Source of the DNA: Aurifilum marmelostoma | Taxonomy: Eukaryota > Ascomycota > Sordariomycetes > Diaporthales > Cryphonectriaceae | Reading direction: 5' to 3' | Length of the DNA stretch: 64,000 nucleotides | NCBI GenBank assembly: GCA_027559495.1 | Contig: JAMXSV010000003.1 | Location: forward strand, 1,302,001 to 1,366,000 | Shown here: positions 12,296-22,682 of the stretch, piece after piece | Layout of the letters: each line of letters opens with the position of its first letter | How positions within the stretch are numbered: position 1 is the stretch's first letter | The notes under the pieces: generated by a model | Seen by the model: only the letters and a program-made list of their open reading frames with translations | What the model was told of the DNA's origin: nothing | The model's database searches: none | Translations under genes and position numbers: made by a program

Positions 12296-14720
12296 TCAGA
12301 GCACCTTGTCAAACTGTGCCGGATCGTACCTCCCGTCGTCCTTGACGCTGGGCTTGACCTCGTTGAGCGCCTTCTCCCAGTCCTCGGCAGTGATCTCGTC
12401 CTCCTCGGCAGCACCGGAGCCGGGGCTCACGCTGATGTCCCCCCCGCCATGGTAATACGTCCTCCCCAGGCTCGCCTGCGCGGCAGCCTGCATGAGGTTG
12501 CCCAGGTCAGCACCCGAGAAGCCCTCGCACCTGCCATCCAGCGCGATCGCCCGGAGCCGCTCCTCGGTCTTGCTCACCACGCCCTTGGCGCCGGCGTCCC
12601 CTCTTGCCGCCGGCGATGGTGTTCCAGTAGATGGCCCGCAGGATGTCGGCCCTCTCGTCCCTGGTCGGCAGGCCCACAAACACGCTGGTGCCCAGGCGAC
12701 CGGGGCGGCGGATGGCAGGGTCGATGCAGTCCGGCCTGTTGGTGGCGCCGACAACGTAGATGCCGCTCCGGTCCTCGACGCCGTCCATCTCGGTGAGCAG
12801 GGCGTTGACGACGCGCGAGCTCGCGTCCGACAGCGAGTCGTCGCGCTTCGGCACGAGCGCGTCCATCTCGTCAAAGAAGAGGATGCAGGGCGCGCTGCTC
12901 CGCGCCCGCGCAAAGAGCGACCGCACGGCGCGCTCCGACTCGCCCACGTACTTGTTGAGCAGCTCGGGCCCCTTGATGCTGATGAAGTTGGCCTTGGACT
13001 CGTTGGCCACGGCCTTGGCGACGAGGGTCTTGCCGCAGCCCGGTGGGCCCCACAGGAGGATGCCCGCGGCGGACTTGATGCCCACGCGGGCGAAGCGCTC
13101 TGGGTACTTGATGGGCCCGATGATGGACATCTCGAGCTTCTTGCGCACGTCGGCGAGGGCGCCCACGTGGGACCAGGTGGTGTCCGGGATGGCGCTGAAG
13201 CCCTCGCGCTTGGCGGCTGGCTGGACGGCGCCGATGGCGCTGGTGAGGTGGGCCATGGTGATGGAGGCGCTGGCCATGTCGATGTGGTCCATGGCTGTGG
13301 TCAGGCGGAACATGCGCTGGCCTGCGGTCAAAGGATCTGGTGCTGCGCCGGAGCTCATGGGAAGGTCGTCATCGGCTGGCAGGGGTTCTAAAGGTTGGTG
13401 CCCGTTCGGCGAAGCCGCTGAGCCTCGGCCTATGCACGCCTCAGCGGCGTCGAAAACGGCGGCAGAGACAACGTGCTTCAGGTCGGCGCCTACGTAGCCA
13501 GGCGTGAGTCTTGCGAGCGCCGCGAAATCCACGTCCTCGGCGAGCTTGAGGTCCCGGGTCATGGATTTCAGGATCTTCTCACGCGCGGCCTCGTTGGGCA
13601 TGCCAATGTCGACCTCTACGCCGAACCGCCGGCGAACAGTGGGGTCAATGCTGTCTGGCCTGTTGGTGGCTGCGAGCACAACAACATTGCCACCCCCTCT
13701 GGCAGAAGAGCCCTCGTCAGCACCGCTCGCAATGTTGTTGGTGCTGGCGCTGCCGCTGCCGCCCCGCCGCCCTAACCTGTCCATCCCATGACAGATCTCA
13801 GTGACGATCCTCCCCTCCATAGCCTTCTGCGCGCTGTCCTTCTTCCCCGCGATGCTGTCCAGCTCATCGAGAAACACCAGACACGGCGCCAGCCGCATGG
13901 CCTCGTCAAAGATGTCGCGGATATTCTTCTCGCTCTCCCCGCTCGTCCCGCCCACCAAGCTCGGCGTCGACACGGGGATAAACGCCACGCCCAGCTCCGC
14001 GGCCAGGGCATGCGCGAGCGTGGTCTTGCCGCACCCTGACGGCCCGTGCAGCAGGACGCCGTCGTTGGGCTGGTAGCCGAGCTCGGAGAGGACCTCTGCA
14101 CAGCGCAGCGGGATGAACACGGACCTGCGGAGGCGCTCGAGAGCCTTGTCGAGCCCGGCGAGGTCCGCGAGGCTGATGTCCTGCGGGGGCGAGCGGTCGA
14201 TCTCCTTGGTGTCCTTGCGCCTGCGTTTCGGCTTGGCCTCGCCGTTGGGCTGGCGGTCGACGGCTGTCGATGGTGCTGCTGCTGGGCCACCGTCGAGATC
14301 CATGGCGTCCTGGGCGGTCGGTGTCTTTGTCCCCGTGGACGAGGCGGCAGAATTTGCTGCGCTGTTCTTGAAGTTCCAGTGCTTGGTGAGCTGCTTGTTC
14401 AGCAGCGAGGCGTCCCTCTCCTCCCGCGTCCGCTTCGCCCCGGCCGCCTTGGCCTGCAGCTCCTTTTCCAGCTCCTCGTCCGAGTCTCGCTCTTCCTCCT
14501 TCTCTTCTTCCCTGCGCACGGCCAGGACCCGGTCGATGGCATCCTCCAGCGGCCTCTTCTTCTGCCTCTTGAGGCTGGAGTTGGACCGCTGGATGTACTC
14601 GTAGACGACGCTGATGGTGATGCGGGGCTGTCTGCCTGTCTCGCTGACGTAGTCGTCTTCAAACTTTCTCACGATCTGGTAGACATCCCGGTCTAGACCC
14701 TGTCGCAGGCTGATGGGCAT
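12296..14720 (-). CDS. RIX7: Ribosome biogenesis AAA ATPase Rix7 (NVL), with apparent +1 frameshift
   Basis: Intronless gene of about 807 residues once one extra base is allowed for. Rix7/NVL is a tandem AAA ATPase that extracts assembly factors from nucleolar pre-60S particles. Residues 1-75 form the Rix7/NVL N-terminal domain (DRDVYQIVRKF, VYEYIQRSN). A basic NLS-like KPKRRRK follows. D1 has Walker A GPSGCGKT near residue 225 and Walker B LVFLDELDS; D2 has GPPGCGKT near 557 and ILFFDEMDA. The D2 region then changes frame at the C run 12598-12601 (near residue 706). Upstream, the frame with RAIYWNTIAGGK soon ends at a stop. Downstream, the other frame carries the true AAA lid (GFSGADLGNLMQAA) and C-terminus. 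No GT-AG intron can explain this. Rix7 is essential, so sequence error is more likely than loss. The start MPISLRQG replaces an upstream in-frame ATG that opens an unrelated leader. Confidence 0.9.
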
Positions 14721-16144
14721 TGTGTGAGTGTGTGAGATGCTGCTGGGTGGATGAATGAATGAATTGTTTCTCGCTTGTCCCTTGTCCAACGACCATGGGA
14801 CAGAACGGGATGTCCACCGCCTGCCCAACCGTGAGTAGCGTGCAACGGCCTTTTCCTTTAATTTTTTTGTGTTTTGTACCGGGTAATGAAGAAGTTAGAA
14901 TACGAAATATGACATTGTGAAAATTGTGGTGACTTTGTAAACAAAGGTATTCACAGACCTGGAAATTGGACGAGGCGACAAATTGTCGATGAAAATGAAC
15001 GGAGCATGCCGCAGGGTCGAAATTTTTCGAGATGCAGGGTTAGGGTTAGGGTTTGCGGGTTCAATATCCATCACCGCCACCACTACGGAAGCCTATAGGT
15101 ACTGCCAACAACGCCCTAAACCAGCAGCCTTAACCCTTGGATCAGATTCGATTCCGGAGGGAGAACTCTGCAAATTTGATATTTGGAGGGGTGTGGCATG
15201 AACATCAGATTATTTTCGCTTCTTGGTCAAGACCTTGGGGAGAACATAGACACTGGAAAGTATGAAGGAGAAAAAAAAAGGGCAGCCTTGGGAAACAACT
15301 GCAAGGTCATACATGAGGACTCGTTCTTTGATTATGATCATGCATGCAACTATTTACAAGTGCTGATGGAGGCTCTGCAAGTGTTGCCTCTCATCCTTCA
15401 GCATGATCACTCTACCAAGGGTGGTGGTAAGCATGCAAGAGGAAGGGCCGCAGAAACAGCATATGACCCATATTGTTGAGTCGTATGATCCCTCGGGGCG
15501 CCTTGAGGCCTTGTAGGTAGAATATCAGCCTTGAAGACAGCCCGCCATCCCGCCAAATGCGAAATTCACCTCTGCCAGGCATGCTGCCCGAACAGGGAGC
15601 AGCCAGAATGGTCACCCGTCCTTCCAACCAGACCTACAGCCCACCGTCGCTGCAGTACAACCTGGGCTCGCGGCCTGTGCCATGAACATCACAAGTATTA
15701 TTGTGATGGAGTCGCAGGACCGATCTGCTTCCCTCAGCATTGTAGTATCAGGCTTGCTCGATGGAAAGTCCTCGTGCACGAGGATGGAGCTATAACAGGA
15801 TGCAGGCAGGTCTGAGTTTGCGCTCCAGCCACTAGACTTGAAGACGATCGAGGAACATGACCACGGCGTGGTTGACGAGGCTAAGAGAGGTCGGCACCAA
15901 GAACTGGCGTCAGTTCATGAGCAGCGAAAACCTTTTGCTGGCGCTGGCTTCGGACTTTTGCATGGAACATGAAAGATGGCACAATTGCGTGCTTGGGAGG
16001 GGGCTGCACATACTCGTGATCGGCCAGATATTCGTTTGCGAAATAAACTCCACCCCCTGCGCATCGCCACGCTCGCGTGGTAAGATATAGGCAGGCGCTC
16101 CAGCGGTGGCTTGATCAGATCGGCTCGGAAACACAACCATCTCT
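14721..16144. other. Intergenic with telomere-like repeat
   Basis: About 1.4 kb upstream of RIX7 and downstream of the zf-HIT gene. A 98-codon plus-strand frame at 15183-15479 has no recognisable features and I do not call it. The main landmark is a telomere-like repeat. Confidence 0.55.
15036..15054 (+). repeat. Interstitial telomere-like TTAGGG repeat (telobox)
   Basis: The 19 bases contain AGGG-TTAGGG-TTAGGG-TTT, nearly three units of the fungal telomere repeat, about 315 bp upstream of the RIX7 start. Such boxes in promoters of ribosome-biogenesis genes are bound by Tbf1/Rap1-like factors in several fungi. That function here is inference. Confidence 0.7.
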
Positions 16145-17036
16145 TCAGGCCCATTTCTCTTCTGCCTTCATCAGATCCTCAATGAGCTTGACGTCTTCCT
16201 GCGTAACCTGCTGCCGCACCATGTCGGTGGCGTCGACCTTAGCGTCCTCCTCCCTGGTCAGCAGGTGCAGCACAAGCTCGCAGTACTCCCGCACAGCATC
16301 GCCGTCCTCGCCGGGATCCGTGCGGGCCTTGCGGAGGGCTTCCTTGCCGCGCTTGAGGCCTGTATCGTGTGTCCACCTGGGCTTTTTGTTGGACTGGTAT
16401 CCTGGCGCCTGGGCCAGGGTCCAGGGCAGGCCGCCGCGGCCGGGTGCTTGCTGCTGCTGCTCGTCTCTGGGCGGCAGGGTCGCGGCATTGATCCTGGCGA
16501 GCTTGGAGGGGAGTGTTGGGTATTTGTTGAAGAGACGCTGCAGTTCGGGCGAGTCGTCGAGCACGCTGAACGGGTGCGCATTGCGCTTGCGGGTCTTGGA
16601 GGTCTTATCTCGGTCGGCTTCCTGGGCGGATGGCTTGGAGGGTAGAGTTGGCTTGGGAGGGTCGTGTGGGTGGTTTTCCTTGTGCTTGCGAAAGCAGACA
16701 ACGGAGCAGCTGGCGAGTCTTGACGTTAGAAGAGGTCGGCCCAGGATTGTGTGTATACTTTTGGGCAATCAGTCGGTTGAGCACTTACTAGGGTAGCGAA
16801 CAGCGAGGGCACTTGTATTTGCCTTCCTGCTCCTCGCAGATTCCACATAGCCTTGGTTTTGGTTTTTCAACTGCTTGTTCTTCCTCTGCTACTACTGAGG
16901 CCTCCTCCACACCATTATTGTCTGGGACAGCAGCAGCAGCAGCAGCAGTAGCACCAGCGGTGCTAGCATCAGTAGGAGCAGCAGAAGCTGCAGGTTCACC
17001 AGAACCCTCTGGCATATCTTCACCACCTTCTGACAT
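16145..17036 (-). CDS. zf-HIT zinc finger protein
   Basis: Two exons, 16789-17036 and 16145-16709, intron 79 nt; about 270 residues. The intron splits the finger. Exon 1 ends CGICEEQEGKYKCPRCSLP plus two bases of a Tyr codon, and exon 2 continues CSVVCFRKHKENH. This completes a C-x2-C, C-x2-C, C-x3-C, H pattern. Fungal zf-HIT proteins such as Hit1/ZNHIT3 and Bcd1 help assemble box C/D snoRNPs; which subtype this is cannot be settled by eye. Before the finger lies an acidic N-terminus with a poly-Ala run. After it is a Lys/Pro-rich linker and a C-terminal helical part ending TDMVRQQVTQEDVKLIEDLM. The alternative acceptor at the preceding AG would break the finger, which fixes the splice. Confidence 0.88.
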
Positions 17037-17491
17037 ATTCTGAAGTAGAGATCAGCCCCATGTGTGTTGAGAGAAGAAAGAAGAAGAAGAATGAAAAGAG
17101 AAAAAAAGAAAAAGAGAATACTGGAAGGTGTCTGGGGAGACACTGTGTTGTTGTTGATGTTGTTGTTGAAGATTTGAAGGAAGGGTTGGGTGGGTTGGAG
17201 TAGCACTCAGGTCCAACTTGGACTAAAGAAGTGATCTAAAACTTTCTGCAGGGGTGGACCATGTGGTGGGGCTCTGGGGTAGCCTGCTGAGGGGATGACG
17301 CAAAGTTGACGGGCAAACAATTCTTTTCGGTTTTGTCAGCGACAGTAGCCGACGAGAGGCGCCAACACATTCGCCGTCCTTCACTTTTTTTGCTCACGAC
17401 ACATATATAAGGCCCAACACGGCTATTCCGTCTTCTTCACCTCTCAATACATCCCCCCTATGGATCCACATTCATAATTCACCATCCCAAG
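17037..17491. promoter_or_regulatory. Divergent promoter region of zf-HIT gene and NFU1
   Basis: 455 bases between divergent starts. The half next to the zf-HIT gene is purine-rich on the plus strand (17075-17120). A TATA-like element lies on the NFU1 side. Confidence 0.55.
17404..17410 (+). promoter_or_regulatory. TATA-like box of NFU1
   Basis: TATATAA, 82 bases upstream of the NFU1 ATG and followed by a pyrimidine-rich leader. Position and context fit a core promoter. Confidence 0.5.
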
Positions 17492-18547
17492 ATGATTCCG
17501 CGAAGAGTCTCTACATCCTCACAGGGCATCTGCTCCCGGGTGCGGCCGTCACGGGCCGGCCTCGGCCCAAACAGCTCTGCGCTCTCGAGGAGGCAAATGC
17601 ACAGCAGCCCGTCGTCACAGTTCCCGTCGCTCCTGGCAGCCACACCACGGCCATCATTGGCACCTCAACGATCCTCCCTACTACGCCCCTCACTGGGAAT
17701 ACCTGCGATCCTCGGACGACGCACTATCTTCATCCAGACCGAGGGCACACCCAACCCCGACGCGCTCAAGTTCCTACCAAACCATCGCATCCTGCCCGAG
17801 GACCTACCGACACCCTTCATCGAGTACCTGAACCCCCGCAGCACCATTGCACCGCCGTACCCCTCACCGCTGGCCTCGCAGCTCATGAACATCGACGGTG
17901 TCAAGGCGGTGTTCTACGGCGCAGACTTCATCACGGTCACAAAGGACGCCGATGCGAACTGGGCGCACATACGGCCCGAGATATTCTCGCTGATCACCGA
18001 GGCCGTCACGAGTGGTCAGAAGATTGTGAGCGTCGCGGACAAGAAGGAGGGCGCCGGTGCAGATGGCCAGGGCCCTCCGGAGGAGGTCGACAGCCTCGCG
18101 TACGATGAGAACGACAGCGAGGTGGTGGGCATGATCAAGGAGCTGCTCGAGACCAGGATCAGGCCTGCTATCCAGGAAGACGGGGGCGATATTGAGTACC
18201 GTGGGTTTGAAGATGGTAATGTGCTGTTGAAGTTGAGGGGCGCGTGCCGGACGTGTGACTCGAGCACGGTCACGCTGAAGAATGGGATTGAGGGAATGTT
18301 GATGCACTACGTAAGTCCTGCTTCCCAGCTGTCCCAAGGAGCTTGGGTTCTTTTGTGTGTAAGCCGTTGCTGACCATGTGTGGCTTATTAGATTGAGGAG
18401 GTGAAAGGAGTCATCCAGGTGATGGATGAGGAGGAGGAGATTGCCACGAGGGAGTTTGCCAAGTTCGAAGAGAAGCTCAGGCAGCAGAAGGGCTCCGTTC
18501 CGCCCACCTCGCCGGGCTCTGGGTCCATCGACACTGTTCCTGGCTGA
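17492..18547 (+). CDS. NFU1: Mitochondrial Fe-S cluster scaffold/transfer protein NFU1
   Basis: Two exons, 17492-18310 and 18392-18547, phase 0, intron 81 nt; about 324 residues. NFU1 receives Fe-S clusters and delivers [4Fe-4S] to lipoyl synthase and other mitochondrial enzymes. The Arg/Ser-rich N-terminus is a mitochondrial presequence. The NFU N-terminal domain starts IFIQTEGTPNPDALKFLP and includes VKAVFYGADFITVTKD. The C-terminal NifU-like domain starts DDSEVV-like at VVGMIKELLETRIRPAIQED. Its cluster-binding CxxC is RGACRTCDSSTVTLKNGIE; CRTC takes the place of the commoner CxGC. The last exon gives the conserved GVIQVMDEEEE helix, then a Ser/Pro tail. Confidence 0.95.
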
Positions 18548-19811
18548 TCGATCCGAGGTGCCCAAAGCCAAGAGCTGACGTGAGGTCTTTTTGGCAGCAG
18601 AACTGCCGCTTTCGGCCCAGTCGACCCCAAAAGACGACACCCACCTGGCGAGAGAGGGCGTCTGGGGAGGGGAAAGGCTCGCGCAACTATAGAGATACCA
18701 TAATTCAATCCCAAATTGGAAGACCTCGAGGCCAACTTCGGAAAGCCATCTCGGGATGTGTTCATGGTGTGGCGTCAAGGATGGCGGCTGACGAGATGAG
18801 GGTTACAGTGACGGAAATGGCATACAGATCCTCGTGTCGGGACGCATCTGCCAACCAAGACCGGCGTCGTCCTATACTCTCCTCTCAGCTCGGGTAACCA
18901 CCGTTCGTCCCGATGCAGCCCTGTGGGACGATTATTGGGGGCGGTCTTGACGATACGGCATGATCCTGTCGCCAGAGCATGAGCTTGAGTGATGGAATCG
19001 AGTAATGAGGGTGCCCCCAACTTGATATTGCCTTGTGATGCTGCCAACACCCCACAATCAGCTGAATATTGAGGGGCCGTCCAATGTGCACATGCAAAGC
19101 TGCTACTTTAAGAAACAACCCAACCAAAAGAAAATCAGAAGAAGAAAGAAGAACACCGTCTTGCCAAAGGCTCCACATGCTTGGCTGGTCGAGATGCCTA
19201 CCTTGTCTTTTTTCCCCCCTCTCTATTTTTGCCCATCGCCCCCTGCTTGCCATGTCAGACACACGAAATCCTTCTCAACCGCACCGACATGCCCATGACT
19301 GCACTCACGGAGGAGGGAAGTGGGAAATTTGAGGATCTCTGAGGGGGGGAAACAAAATCAGTCTAGAATACTCTTGGCAGCCCAAGTTATTGACGTGGCG
19401 GACAGAGAGGATCCAGGCGCTGTTGCAAGAAAGCTGACACCGCCCCCCCCCCCCGGAGAACGACTGCGGTGTGGTGTCTATTGGCGAACGCAATCTCCAC
19501 ATTCGATGTGAACTTTGTACCCAGTCACTCAGCTGACTCTTGTTTTTTTTTTTGGCCGAGATCGTGAGGATGTCCAGGAAATGTGGGCGGCAACAGTGAG
19601 AATACATATAAAGTATTGATCCTCTTCATCCTGTCGACTGCCTCGTACAGTACCATCACCAGCAGACACTTCACTCGTGGCTCGATAATACACTTAATTC
19701 ACTCGCTTATAGCAACGTCTATTTCCCCTTCACGATCCACCGAAACAGACACAACAACATTTTGAGAAACAAAGAAACAAAAATATTGAAAAAGAAGGAC
19801 ACCTCTCCAGA
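18548..19811. other. Intergenic between NFU1 and the secreted protein gene
   Basis: About 1.26 kb. Short overlapping frames on both strands show no domain or codon pattern that supports a gene. A C12 run lies at 19443-19454 and the last 200 bases form the promoter and A-rich leader of the next gene. Confidence 0.6.
19607..19613 (+). promoter_or_regulatory. TATA-like element before the secreted protein gene
   Basis: TATAAAG, about 200 bases upstream of the ATG at 19812, followed by a CT- and then A-rich leader. Assignment is by position only. Confidence 0.35.
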
Positions 19812-20150
19812 ATGAAGACCTCCTTCACCCCCGTCCTCATCACCACCCTCGCCCTCACCATTCCCGCCACCATGGGCGCGCCCAACTCGGCAGCAGCAGC
19901 AGCAGCAGCAGCAGCACGGGCCGACCGCACCAGGCCCGAGCTCGCCGAGCGCACGCCCGTGGCGCCGCACGACGACTGCCTCGCCGCCAAGATCAACGGC
20001 CTGGTGCGCGGCTGCGACGCCTACGGCAACTACTTCACCTGCACCGACGGCACCGAGGTCCTCTTCACCTGCGCGGGCGGGTGTACGGCGGATGATGACC
20101 TGAGCCCTCGGTGCAACGATGGCCAGGCGATCTGGCAGGGCTCATACTGA
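19812..20150 (+). CDS. Small secreted cysteine-rich protein
   Basis: Intronless, 112 residues. A clear signal peptide, MKTSFTPVLITTLALTIPA then TMGAP, should be cut near residue 22. The mature part opens with nine Ala coded by a pure GCA repeat, then a charged propeptide-like stretch. A compact C-terminal domain of about 60 residues contains six cysteines (DDC, RGC, FTC, FTC, GGC, PRC), enough for three disulfides. Size, secretion signal and even cysteine number are the usual profile of fungal effector candidates or secreted defence proteins. I know no family for it. The gene stands alone in more than 1 kb of flanking DNA on each side, as many such genes do. The 3' flank has a GAA microsatellite. 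Expression and role are unknown. Confidence 0.8.
   Translation: MKTSFTPVLITTLALTIPATMGAPNSAAAAAAAAARADRTRPELAERTPVAPHDDCLAAKINGLVRGCDAYGNYFTCTDGTEVLFTCAGGCTADDDLSPRCNDGQAIWQGSY
19891..19916 (+). repeat. CAG/GCA repeat coding poly-Ala
   Basis: Almost nine perfect trinucleotide copies within the secreted protein gene, read as Ala right after the signal peptide. A pure repeat like this is likely to vary in length between strains. Confidence 0.9.
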
Positions 20151-21126
20151 GCGAGAGAAGGAAAGAAGAAGAAGAAGAAGAAGAAGAAGAAGAAGGGAAC
20201 AAAAAAAAAAGTGTGTGAGGTTGCGGATGAATCTGTCGGATCGGCGTGGTTAAGACGGGAGGGGAAGGAAAACAGATCTGTTGCATGTTCCCATGGACGG
20301 ATATACAAAGCAGAAATCATGGTAATGGATACCCCAATCAAAGAGTGTTTATAATATAAATGCTCTTAATTTTATTTATTTTTTTGTTCTTAGGTATAGC
20401 ATAGCAATAATATCTTGTATGTAATGGGCTTTCAAGGAGTCACCAGCTCAGCCCTGCAATGTGAAAGAACATTATCATGTTCAAAGTCGAACCTATAGCT
20501 TCATTTTTTTTCCTGTGTTTTTCTTTCTTTCCTCGGCTCCCTCATGTCTTCATACCCTTCCTTACCTATGTTTGCACTGCTGCTGCAGCACTCCTTCAGC
20601 AGACCCCCACAGCTGGCAAACTCATCATGCAGGGGTGCGGCACTGCGTTTCACAGACTCATCATCGATCTGGTAAGTAAGCATAGCAGATGGCATAGGCA
20701 CAGAGGGGCGTCATCATAATCAAAGGATGCTATAGCCTCAGTCACAGGCATAGCTGCACTGTAACCCTAACTGACTACTTGCTCTGCGAGAGCATATTGT
20801 GAAATTACTCCCAGAGGAGAGACACGAAAGTGCCGACCATTGTTTGGTGGTGAAGATTTGACCCTCGCATAAACACATTTCCAAAATAAACCAACAAACT
20901 GCTGTGTATGAATTTTTCTCCTGGGGGACCCCACTGGCCTCTATATGGTAGCTTGTGTGCACTTTGATGCATAGTCACGAGGCATGGAATCGGCTTCATG
21001 CACATGGTCAGCAAGAGTCTTCAGTCAGCTTCAGACGCTGGTGGTCTCGTCCTTCACTTGCCCGCTATCCAGGGCTGCTCTGCACTCAGCTTGCCAACAC
21101 ATATGAGACCGCGATGAAGAAAGGCC
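20151..21126. other. Intergenic, nothing recognised
   Basis: About 1 kb between two 3' ends. Apart from the GAA repeat and T-rich patches at 20374-20385 and 20507-20530, nothing is seen. Confidence 0.6.
20165..20195 (+). repeat. GAA microsatellite in 3' flank
   Basis: About ten GAA units starting 15 bases after the stop of the secreted protein gene, so probably in its 3' UTR. Confidence 0.9.
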
Positions 21127-21805
21127 TTAGCTCAAAGATCTGATGGACGAAAGCCGCGATTTCTTTGAATCACGAATTACGTACATTGCTTCAAAAAGCC
21201 GGAATCGTCCCTCAAGCACATCATGTACGAAACTCTCCAAAGAATCCTTAGCAGGCCCAGTCACTATGTCGCGGTTCTTGTTCTCCATAAACCACTTGAC
21301 GACTTTCTGCTTGTCAAAGACCCACCAGCCACGCGTGGTGGCCACTTCTCTGCCAGGACCGAGATTCCTCGTTATTTCCCGTGGACTTTCATCCATACGC
21401 GCCAACACTTCGATTGTCTGGGGTCTCTTGAATATCTACGTCACTCGTCAGTTCAGGTCCCCGCGCACGGCTGGGATGGGTCGTCACGGGCCAAAATCAC
21501 CTCATTCAACTTGACAATGTCCCTTGCCATCTCAAACATGTCATACTGCGAGGTTCCCTGCTGGCTCGGCCCCCCTCAACGTGTTTTCTCGCGTCTTCTC
21601 CCGCTGCTTCTGCCGCGAGTCGTGGCGCCAGGACGGCCGCAGAGACACTGTCACCACCAGCCTCTGCTCGGCCGCCAGACGTCTCCTCCTCAGCACCGCC
21701 CGGTCATCCGTCTGGTCCTCTGACACCGTCCAGCGCACGCGTGACACCTGGGTACCGGCGCAAGGGGATAATGGCCTCAGCGCGCGAGGTGGGCCCAACC
21801 TGCAT
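21127..21805 (-). pseudogene. Broken gene with the WTxSEDxTDD N-terminal motif
   Basis: A locus that reads as one protein of about 203 residues only if one base is dropped from each of two runs: CCCC on the coding strand (21764-21767) and GGGGGG (21570-21575). It would then use exons 21501-21805 and 21435-21127 joined in phase 0 (GTGATT...CGTAG). Evidence for homology: the start MQVGPTSRAE matches MSPSPPSRAE of the gene at 54420, and VRWTVSEDQTDDRAV with following RRRRLAAE matches the motif in three genes at 50-54 kb. The last exon, well conserved in composition, includes GWWVFDKQKVVKWFMENKN. Function unknown. It could be a young pseudogene or an intact gene with two sequence errors; the RIX7 and transporter cases favour error. 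Confidence 0.55.
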
Positions 21806-22682
21806 GGCACCGTTTCAGCACAGCTGGCGGCCGAAAGCAGAAAATCAAAGCCGCAACAACTGGGAGAGGTGGGCAACCACTTACAGCCTCTGTGGGCGGC
21901 GGCGTGACTCCTCCATCTCGCTCTCGTAGTCAGTCTCTCTACAGCTCGGCCGCGCTGGTATGCGCGCCCTGCGAAGGCTGCAGGCGAACAAAAGAAATAT
22001 CTCTCAGGTAAAATGGTCGTAGGGTAGTAAAATTTGAGATGGAAACCCCTCGACCTCTCGTTTTTTGGGGGGGGGGCGCGGTTGAGTGTTTCAATGAGTT
22101 GCAAGCATCTGCCCGCAGCCCAGTGCAGTCTCGAGGCGTCTAGGTGCGACCAGAATAGAAAACGCGACGGACTAAGGCGAAAGGACCCCCCAACCCCCCC
22201 CCCCCCCCCTCTTCCTACTCATAACATGACTGGTGGGCTGGTCTTATGACGAGGAAAAAGACATGCATGAGCGACGGGCGCAGGCGTGCTGCGCCACCAT
22301 GCACCAGGAGACGAGCACCCAATGAGAACGCAACCCTCCTGAAAAGTGTTACTTTAGCAAGCATCGAACGAGCCTCACATATCCGCTAGGTAGGATTCTC
22401 ACTGGGATGGTGTAATCGGCTTCCCAAGAATATGTTTGAAGAGAAGAAAGGCGCGCCATGTGATTTGGGATTGAGAACCCGTGATATCTCTATGTCCAAA
22501 ATTTTCAAGAAAAAAAAAAAGAGGGAAAAAAACACTTGATGCGGTGCCATGTCCAATGATAATAAGTCGCTCCGTGATTAACCTGCCACAAGATGAGGTA
22601 GACAGCCCTTGCTGGACGCTTGTGTCTGTCTGTCTCTCTTGTCATGTAATTTCTTTGTCCTTACCCGGCTGATCTGACCCGT
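21806..22682. other. Intergenic, upstream of the motif locus
   Basis: About 0.9 kb. G10 run near 22067 and C16 run at 22194-22209. No gene supported. Confidence 0.6.

Noticed and set aside
12492..13391. 299-codon open frame on the plus strand
   Set aside because: It lies antisense to the second AAA domain of RIX7 and is a codon-bias shadow in GC-rich sequence.
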